Assembly (NCBI GenBank): GCA_965199945.1
Contig: OZ241354.1
Location: 3,162,001-3,226,000, forward strand
Source of the DNA: VXYL01 sp965199945
GTDB taxonomy: Bacteria > Pseudomonadota > Gammaproteobacteria > Pseudomonadales > Azotimanducaceae
Direction of reading: 5' to 3'
DNA length: 64,000 bases
Below are positions 58,600 to 64,000 of the stretch, one piece after another. The translations under genes and the position numbers were made by a program. Below the pieces are notes generated by a model. The model had not been told where the DNA came from and made no database searches. It saw only the letters and a program-made list of their open reading frames with translations. Positions within the stretch are counted from its first letter, which is position 1; each line of letters opens with the position of its first letter.

Positions 58600-59733
58600 T
58601 CACGGCGCGATGTTGGACATCACGATGCAGCCGCTGGCGGCGAACATTCCCCCAACGCCCAGGCACACCGAGATCTCCGCGCCCTCCACCTGCGCCGGCG
58701 CGGTGCCGCGCATCTGCCGCACGCTCTCCTGCAAGGCGTACATGCCGTACATGCCGGAGTGCATGTAGGAGAGACCGCCGCCGTTGGTGTTGAGGGGCAG
58801 CTTGCCGCCGGGGCGGGTGTTGCCCTCGGCGATGAACGCCGCCGCTTCGCCGCGCTCGCAGAAGCCGAGGTCTTCGAGGCCCCAGATCGGCAGGTGGGCG
58901 AAGGCGTCGTAGACCATCAGATGATCCACGTCAGCGTGGCCGATGCCGGCCGAGCGGAACGCTTCCGAACCGGCGATGCGGAATGCCTGGGAGCTGGTCA
59001 AGTCCTTCATCTGGCTGACCATCGGCGTCTCCACGCTCTCGCCGCTGCCAACCACGTAGACGGGCTTGTTGGGGAAGTCCTTGGCGCGTTCGGCGGAGAC
59101 GAGGATCAGCGCGCCGCCGCCGTCCGTGACCAGACAGCACTCGAGCAGGTGGAACGGATAGGCGATCAGCCGCGAATCCAGCACGTCCTGCACGGTGATC
59201 GGATCCCGGTACGACGCGCGCGGATTCATCCCCGCCCACTCGCGCTGCGCCACAGCCACCATCGCCAACTGTTCGTGGGTCATGCCGTATTGCTTCATGT
59301 AGCGCAGCACGCCGATGGTGAACATGGTGGTGGGTCCCATCGGGCCGTAGGGCATCTCGAACTGCGCCGGCAGCGAAGCGCGTCCGCCGCCGCCACCGCC
59401 ACGGCCAACGCCGGATCGTCCGCTCTCGCCGTGGGTCACCAGAACGGTGTCCGCGTAGCCAGCCTCGATTGCCGCCACGGCGTGGCGCACGTGCAGCATG
59501 AACGAGCAGCCGCCGACGGAACTGCCGTCCACCCAGCGCGGCGCGATGCCGAGGTAGTGGGCGATGGACACCGGCGACTCGCCGGCCGTCGCCACGCCGT
59601 CGATGTCCTTGGCGGCAAGGCCGGCGTCGGCGAGCGTGTTGAGCGCCGCATCGGCGTGCAGCTGGATCTGGCTCAAGTGGGGAATCTTGCCCAGTTCGGT
59701 GGTTTCGGCGGCGCCGACGATTGCTACTGTCAC
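58600..59733 (-). CDS. Thiolase-like (lipid-transfer/acetyl-CoA acyltransferase) protein
   Basis: 377 aa thiolase fold. It has V-G-G-C-S-F-M-L-H near the active-site cysteine position (about 74) and V-C-L-G-V-G-G-M-F-A-A-S-G near the C-terminus, but lacks a clear C-x-G at the end. It is of the class often paired with a DUF35 zinc-ribbon protein, whose gene lies 34 bases upstream. A role in acyl-CoA or steroid side-chain degradation is known for such pairs; here it is inference. Confidence 0.8.
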   Translation of the reverse strand: MTVAIVGAAETTELGKIPHLSQIQLHADAALNTLADAGLAAKDIDGVATAGESPVSIAHYLGIAPRWVDGSSVGGCSFMLHVRHAVAAIEAGYADTVLVTHGESGRSGVGRGGGGGGRASLPAQFEMPYGPMGPTTMFTIGVLRYMKQYGMTHEQLAMVAVAQREWAGMNPRASYRDPITVQDVLDSRLIAYPFHLLECCLVTDGGGALILVSAERAKDFPNKPVYVVGSGESVETPMVSQMKDLTSSQAFRIAGSEAFRSAGIGHADVDHLMVYDAFAHLPIWGLEDLGFCERGEAAAFIAEGNTRPGGKLPLNTNGGGLSYMHSGMYGMYALQESVRQMRGTAPAQVEGAEISVCLGVGGMFAASGCIVMSNIAP

Positions 59734-59767
59734 AAGCGGACTCCTTGATTGCCCGGATTCGCCCGAC

Positions 59768-60190
59768 TCACGCCGCCGGGCGGGCCGGACGAAAGAGCGG
59801 AATGGCGATGTCGCCGTTGTACTCGAAGGTCACCGTCAAGGGCATGTCCAGGACGAGCGCCTCCGGCGTCTGCGCACAGTCGATGATGTTGCTCATCATC
59901 GTCGGCCCTTCCTCGAGCCGCACCAGGGCGATGGCGTAGGGCGACTCGAAGGACGGATGCGGGCGGTGGTTGATGACGTAGCTCAGCAACGTGCCCCTGC
60001 CGCTGGCAACGAACACCTCCACGTCGCGGGAGCTGCATGCCGGGCACAGCGGCCGTGGCGGGAAGTACACTTCGCCACATGTCCTGCAACGCTGCAGCCG
60101 CAGCTCCCCGGCCTTCGTGCCGTCCCAGAAATGCTGCGTCTCCGGCGTTGGCTGCGGCAACGGCCGCGGCCGCTTGGCGCTCTCGGCCAT
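59768..60190 (-). CDS. DUF35 zinc-ribbon/OB-fold CoA-binding protein
   Basis: 140 aa from the ATG at 60190. A rubredoxin-like zinc ribbon C-R-T-C-G ... C-P-A-C (about 35-52) is followed by an OB fold with G-R-G-T-L-L-S-Y. It binds acyl-CoA and works with thiolase-like partners, matching the gene that follows it. The two form one transcription unit. Confidence 0.85.
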   Translation of the reverse strand: MAESAKRPRPLPQPTPETQHFWDGTKAGELRLQRCRTCGEVYFPPRPLCPACSSRDVEVFVASGRGTLLSYVINHRPHPSFESPYAIALVRLEEGPTMMSNIIDCAQTPEALVLDMPLTVTFEYNGDIAIPLFRPARPAA

Positions 60191-60280
60191 CGGCTTCCCT
60201 CTCCCTGTCTGAATGTGGACATCGTCGGCGAAGCGGGAGCATAGCGGATTTGCGCACGGCATCCCGCGCCTGTCGGCCAA

Positions 60281-60407
60281 GGGAGCACGAGGGGCTTGCC
60301 CCTCGCATGGGAGAGCCCTCAGCGGGGGAGCGCGAGGGGCTTGCCCCTCGCATGGGAGAGCCCTCAGCGGGGGAGCGCGAGGGGCTTGCCCCTCGCATGA
60401 GAGGGCG
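60281..60407. repeat. Three tandem 45-bp units, each with an 18-bp palindrome
   Basis: The palindrome CGAGGGGCTTGCCCCTCG (arms CGAGGGGC/GCCCCTCG) is repeated at 60288-60305, 60333-60350 and 60378-60395, exactly 45 bases apart, with near-identical intervening sequence. The array lies between divergent genes (DUF35 at 60190 and yrfG at 60449). Adjacent units touch without spacers, so it is not CRISPR. Possible roles include a REP-like element, a protein-binding site or RNA hairpins. Confidence 0.9.
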
Positions 60408-60448
60408 CCAGCGCGCCCAGTGCGCCTGCGCTCGGTTAGGATGCGCCG

Positions 60449-61198
60449 ATGCTGCCGTGGGCCGACATCGACACCGTGCTGCTGGACATGGATGGCACGT
60501 TGATCGATCTGCGCTTCGACAACCACCTGTGGAACAGCGTGGTGCCGACGCGCTATGCCCAACTGCGCGGCATCGATCCGGCGCTGGCCGTGGAGCAGCT
60601 CTACGGCGACATGCCTGCCTACGCCGACAGCGGCGATGTCGGCGCGCTTGGCAGCCCGACACTCGACTTCTACGACATCCACTACTGGGCCCGGCGCACC
60701 GGCTTGGACATGGTCGCCATCCACGAGGAGTGCAGCCATCTCGTGCGGTATCGCCGCGGCGCAGCGGACTTCATGGCCGCGCTGCGCCGTTGCGGACGAC
60801 GTTCGGTGCTCGCCACCAACGCGCATCCGGACAGCGTTGGCGTCAAGGACGCGGCCGTCGGCATCCTCGACCATGTGGACATGCATGTGAACGCCCACAC
60901 GCTTGGTGCGCCGAAGGAAGACGACGGCTTCTGGGACTCGCTCGCGCAGCGTTTGCCGCAAGCCTACCGACCAGAGCGCGCCTTGCTGATCGACGACAAC
61001 GAAGCCGTGCTGGCGGCGGCGCAACGGGCCGGGGTGAAGCACCTGCTCACGGTGGCGCAGCCGGATTCCTCCAGGCCGCCGCGCACCGAGACTGCATATG
61101 CGGCCTTGCAGGCGTTCGCGGACATCATGCCGAAAGGCCGCGCTCCCGCTTCGGACGCAGAGCCACCCGGCGTGCGAGCGCCGCGTTCATCCACATGA
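60449..61198 (+). CDS. yrfG: GMP/IMP-type HAD nucleotidase (YrfG-like)
   Basis: 249 aa HAD hydrolase. Motif I D-M-D-G-T-L-I-D-L (13-21), motif II L-A-T-N-A-H, and motif III/IV D-D-N-E-A-V-L are present; the YrfG-specific opening is matched. It dephosphorylates purine nucleoside 5'-monophosphates. It overlaps hslR by ATGA, as in E. coli where yrfG precedes hslR. Confidence 0.85.
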   Translation: MLPWADIDTVLLDMDGTLIDLRFDNHLWNSVVPTRYAQLRGIDPALAVEQLYGDMPAYADSGDVGALGSPTLDFYDIHYWARRTGLDMVAIHEECSHLVRYRRGAADFMAALRRCGRRSVLATNAHPDSVGVKDAAVGILDHVDMHVNAHTLGAPKEDDGFWDSLAQRLPQAYRPERALLIDDNEAVLAAAQRAGVKHLLTVAQPDSSRPPRTETAYAALQAFADIMPKGRAPASDAEPPGVRAPRSST

Positions 61199-61608
61199 CG
61201 CAGCCTGCTTCGCCGGTCCGCGTCCGTTTGGATCGCTGGCTGTGCGCCGCGCGTTTCTTCAAAACCCGCAGCCTCGCCAAGACGGCTATCGACGGCAGCA
61301 AAGTGCGGCTGAACGGCAACCGCGCCAAGGCCGCCAAGGAGGTGGCCGTCGGCGACACCCTCGCCGTCTCCCGCGGCGAGACGACGCACACGGTCGTCGT
61401 CACTGGCCTGGCCGAACGCCGCGGCAGCGCCACCGTGGCGGCCACGCTCTATGTCGAAACGCCGGCCTCGATAGAACAGCGCGAAGCAGTCCGAGCGGCG
61501 CGGCGCATCGAGCGCGCCAGCATGAGCCTGCCCCGCCAGCGCCCGAACAAGCGCGCCCGCCGGCGGCTGATCGCGGTCAAGGCGCAGAGCGACGTCGAGA
61601 GCGATTGA
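61195..61608 (+). CDS. hslR: Heat-shock ribosome-associated protein Hsp15
   Basis: 137 aa with an N-terminal S4 RNA-binding domain: V-R-L-D-R-W-L-C-A-A-R-F-F-K-T-R and A-K-T-A-I-D-G-S-K-V-R-L-N-G. A basic C-terminal tail (R-R-L-I-A-V-K) follows. Hsp15 binds free 50S subunits carrying nascent chains. It overlaps the yrfG stop. The 3' end overlaps a convergent flippase gene by 32 bases. Confidence 0.9.
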   Translation: MTQPASPVRVRLDRWLCAARFFKTRSLAKTAIDGSKVRLNGNRAKAAKEVAVGDTLAVSRGETTHTVVVTGLAERRGSATVAATLYVETPASIEQREAVRAARRIERASMSLPRQRPNKRARRRLIAVKAQSDVESD

Positions 61609-63022
61609 CGGTGCGCCGTTCGCCAATCGCGGCGCGGGCGGCTGCACTCGCCGCGGAACGCAGAAACGCCGCGTCGTCGCGCCGGGGCAGCAGGATGTCG
61701 CGCCAGCTCAAAGCCGTTCTGCGGCGAAACGCGCTCCCAAGAATGAACAGACTGCAAACGCCGCCGAGCGTCACGCTCAAGGGCGCGGCGGCAATGCCGA
61801 CGACGGGGAACAGCGCCACGAGCGCGCCGAGCTCGACGCACCAGCCGAGCCACAGCGAGCGCGAGCAGAGAAGCGGTGCGTTCACGGCCTTGAAGTAAGT
61901 GACGAAGATGCCGCAGCAGGCGTTGGCGAGGATGCCCGGCGCGAGCAGCCACAGCAGCGGCACCGCAGCGAGGAACGCCGACGAGAACAGGATGCGGATC
62001 AACGGCGTGCTCGCCAGCAACAGCGGCAGCACCGCCGCCGCGGTGACGACGAAGACGAGCCGCAGGCAACACGCGACCAGCGCCGGCATCCGCTGCGCGT
62101 CGTCGATGCCAGTTCGCGGCGCACTTGCGCGCGGCGCTGCGGCCCGCTCGGCCTCGCGGGCCGCAAGGCGCGGCAGAAGCGCATGGCCCACCGAGTGGGA
62201 AATGATCGCGAAGCCGAACATCAAGGCGCTTGCGACCGCGAAGAGGCCGATCTCCGTGCTGCTCGCCCACAACCCCAGCACCACGATGCCCAAGTGCGGC
62301 CCAAGGCCGAAGCGCAATCTCGCCAAGTGGAACTTGAGGCCGTAGCCGAGAATGAACGCCATGCTGGTGCGTCTCGGCCAAGCTGCCGCAAGCCCGCAAT
62401 GACGCCGCAGGTCGACTAGGCAGAGGACGATCATCAGCGCATGGCCGGCGGCGAAGGCGGCAAGGGCGCCGTCCACGCCGAATCCGAGCTGCCGCACAAG
62501 CAGCACAATGGCGACCAAGCTGACTGCCGAGCGCAGCAGCAGGAAGACAGCCAGGCGGCCGAAGCGGCGCAGGCCGACGAGCTGGTGCTCGATGGCCGTG
62601 GAGAAGGCCAGCAGCGGGATGACTCCCAGCGACAGATGGAAGGACTGCGCCTGCGCCTTCTGGAACAGCCCCACGTCGGCTTGCATCGCCGCCAGTGCGA
62701 ACGCGGCGCCGACGGCACTGCCGGCGAGGCAGATGACCGCCGCCGTGGCGACCGCTTGGGACACGCTCCCTCGGTTCGTCATCACGAGCTGCTGCGCGCC
62801 TTCCTCCGCTCCGGGCGTGCAGAAGAGGCCAAGCGACGTCGCGAACGCCACGCACACGGCGTAGCTGCCCCGGCCTTCCGGTAGAAGCAGGTGGGCGAGC
62901 ACGCCCTGCATGGCGATGTTGAGCAGGATCAACGCGACGCGCGACGCGAAGACGACGGCAACGTCCTGCCCGCCCGTGCCGGGTCGGCGCTCCGAACCCG
63001 TTCCGAGCGTCGTCTGGGACAT
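61577..63022 (-). CDS. Polysaccharide flippase (MOP/PST family)
   Basis: 481 aa from the ATG at 63022 with about 12-14 membrane helices. The start V-F-A-S-R-V-A-L-I-L-L-N-I, the L-L-P-E-G-R-G-S-Y-A-V motif and the roughly repeated halves are those of lipid-linked oligosaccharide flippases. The upstream glycosyltransferase gene ends 5 bases before it, so both likely belong to a surface polysaccharide locus that continues beyond the window. Confidence 0.8.
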   Translation of the reverse strand: MSQTTLGTGSERRPGTGGQDVAVVFASRVALILLNIAMQGVLAHLLLPEGRGSYAVCVAFATSLGLFCTPGAEEGAQQLVMTNRGSVSQAVATAAVICLAGSAVGAAFALAAMQADVGLFQKAQAQSFHLSLGVIPLLAFSTAIEHQLVGLRRFGRLAVFLLLRSAVSLVAIVLLVRQLGFGVDGALAAFAAGHALMIVLCLVDLRRHCGLAAAWPRRTSMAFILGYGLKFHLARLRFGLGPHLGIVVLGLWASSTEIGLFAVASALMFGFAIISHSVGHALLPRLAAREAERAAAPRASAPRTGIDDAQRMPALVACCLRLVFVVTAAAVLPLLLASTPLIRILFSSAFLAAVPLLWLLAPGILANACCGIFVTYFKAVNAPLLCSRSLWLGWCVELGALVALFPVVGIAAAPLSVTLGGVCSLFILGSAFRRRTALSWRDILLPRRDDAAFLRSAASAAARAAIGERRTVNRSRRRSAP

Positions 63023-63027
63023 GCGCG

Positions 63028-64000
63028 TCAGCGGCCTTCGACCTCGTGCGGGGATGCGTCCTTGAAGCTGGCGCACCTCAATGGCCGTGCGGCCGTCGAG
63101 GGACACCGTGGCGGCTTCGACGTCAACGCGCCGATTCCCCAGCACAGATGCATCGTGGCCAGGGCCAGCGGCAGCAGCGACGCCGCCAGCTCCCGTCGGG
63201 CAAGCCCGACGCCGACCGACCAGGCCACCAACGCGGCGAGATAGGCAAGCGGGAACAGCAGCGCGACATGCTTGCCAAGCAGAGCCGCCGACAGCGAGGC
63301 CAGAAGACCCACCACCAACGTCGGCGCGGCCAGTTGCCTCCAACGCAGCGACCGAGGATGTTGCCGCACCATGGCAGCCTTCCAGCGGCCATAGTCGAAG
63401 TACTGCTTCGCGAGCGCCCACAGGCTGCCGCGCGGCCGGTACTCGACGACCAGCGCGGGGTCGAACCAGACGGTCTGGCCCGTCTCGCGCAGCCGCCAGT
63501 TGAGTTCGTAGTCTTGATTCCGCAGCAAGCGGGGATTGAAGCCGCCGATGGCATCGAGGGTCTCTCGCCGCCAAGTGCCCAGATACACGGTGTCGGTAGG
63601 GCCCTCGCGCCCGCCGCGATGGTGGCGGGCGTTGCCGACTCCCAGGAAAGTCGTCACGGCCAGTGCCGCGGCACGTTCAAAGAAGGTGTCGCCGACGGCT
63701 TCCCGACGGCCGCCGACATTGGCCGCCCCCGTGCGTTGCAGAGTGTCCACGGCGCGAGCGACGTAGTCCGGCGGCAGCACCGCCTGCACATCGCAGCGCA
63801 CCACCACTTCGCCGGTGGCGGCCGCCAGCGCGTGGTTGAGTCCTGCCGAAGCGCTGCCCTCGGGGTTGCGCACCACGCGCACGTCCGGGTAGTCGCGCGC
63901 CAACGTCGTCGCAAGTCGGGGAAGATCGGTTCCGTCGGCAACGATCACTTCGATTGCGCCGCCGTAGCGCTGCGCCAAGACCGAATCCAGCGCGGCGCCG
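63028..64000 (-). CDS. GT2-family glycosyltransferase, 5' end beyond the window
   Basis: The frame is open to the window edge; the visible part starts A-L-D-S-V-L-A-Q-R-Y-G-G. The GT-A fold shows V-I-V-A-D-G-T, V-R-N-P-E-G-S-A-S-A-G-L-N-H-A and V-V-R-C-D-V-Q as the metal/nucleotide-sugar site, with the later R-N-Q-D-Y-E-L-N-W-R acceptor motif and a C-terminal membrane segment. Family 2 enzymes transfer sugars from nucleotide donors. It precedes the flippase gene by 5 bases. Confidence 0.85.
   Translation of the reverse strand, partial: GAALDSVLAQRYGGAIEVIVADGTDLPRLATTLARDYPDVRVVRNPEGSASAGLNHALAAATGEVVVRCDVQAVLPPDYVARAVDTLQRTGAANVGGRREAVGDTFFERAAALAVTTFLGVGNARHHRGGREGPTDTVYLGTWRRETLDAIGGFNPRLLRNQDYELNWRLRETGQTVWFDPALVVEYRPRGSLWALAKQYFDYGRWKAAMVRQHPRSLRWRQLAAPTLVVGLLASLSAALLGKHVALLFPLAYLAALVAWSVGVGLARRELAASLLPLALATMHLCWGIGALTSKPPRCPSTAARPLRCASFKDASPHEVEGR

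Noticed and set aside
60281..60407. Possible CRISPR array
   Set aside because: The units are contiguous and identical with no unique spacers between them.

Overview
The window comes from a GC-rich bacterial chromosome, most likely of an uncultured gammaproteobacterium. The case rests on three things: zipA, which is confined to Gammaproteobacteria, lies between smc and ligA; yrfG-hslR has the enterobacterial order; and a system I cytochrome c maturation block (ccmABCDE) is present. Species cannot be read from the sequence. The many AbiE, HEPN, AAA+nuclease, Rpn and restriction genes, together with LLM oxidoreductases, a crotonase, a thiolase-like protein and a DUF35 protein, would fit a host-associated (for example sponge-symbiont) lineage, but that is inference.

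Layout. 1-7.0 kb: a ParA-like ATPase, two AbiEi/AbiEii toxin-antitoxin pairs, a DAHP synthase gene preceded by a Phe/Tyr/Trp-rich leader peptide, a Swt1-type HEPN protein and nfuA. 7.0-13.05 kb: a MOP-fold membrane protein, a lipoprotein, a POT peptide transporter, a secreted alpha/beta hydrolase, and a membrane protein/HTH regulator pair. 13.06-17.58 kb: the most notable locus, a tightly overlapping minus-strand operon encoding a multi-ubiquitin-like protein, an E2-like protein, a JAB-E1 fusion, a DUF6527 protein and an OLD-like ATPase. 17.6-29.8 kb: mostly metabolism (Cys/Met PLP enzyme, flavodoxin-like protein, threonine ammonia-lyase, two LLM oxidoreductases, crotonase, slipin/NfeD, cysteine synthase).

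30.1-46.1 kb is a second accessory island. It holds a frameshifted AAA/PD-(D/E)XK gene, a truncation junction, an MBL (RNase J-like) gene paired with an AT-richer nuclease-like gene, an AAA_14/DUF4143 ATPase whose start codon lies in a 43-bp palindrome, a cytosine methyltransferase followed by an apparent restriction-endonuclease relic, a HEPN pair, a second palindrome copy attached to a relic, dinG, and a restriction-methylase plus AAA-TOPRIM(DUF4435) operon with a near-consensus promoter and an inverted-repeat operator. 46.2-57 kb is core: SLT lipoprotein, ligA, zipA, smc, ccmE-D-C-B-A and a cyclase-family protein. 57.3-64 kb: an Rpn-family nuclease, a DUF35/thiolase-like pair, a three-unit 45-bp palindromic tandem repeat, yrfG-hslR, a flippase and a glycosyltransferase cut by the window end.

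The ubiquitin-like operon is read as one conjugation/deconjugation system. Both the E1 and the E2 appear to lack the usual catalytic cysteine, and an ATPase gene is translationally coupled as a fifth member. No tRNA, rRNA or CRISPR array was seen.
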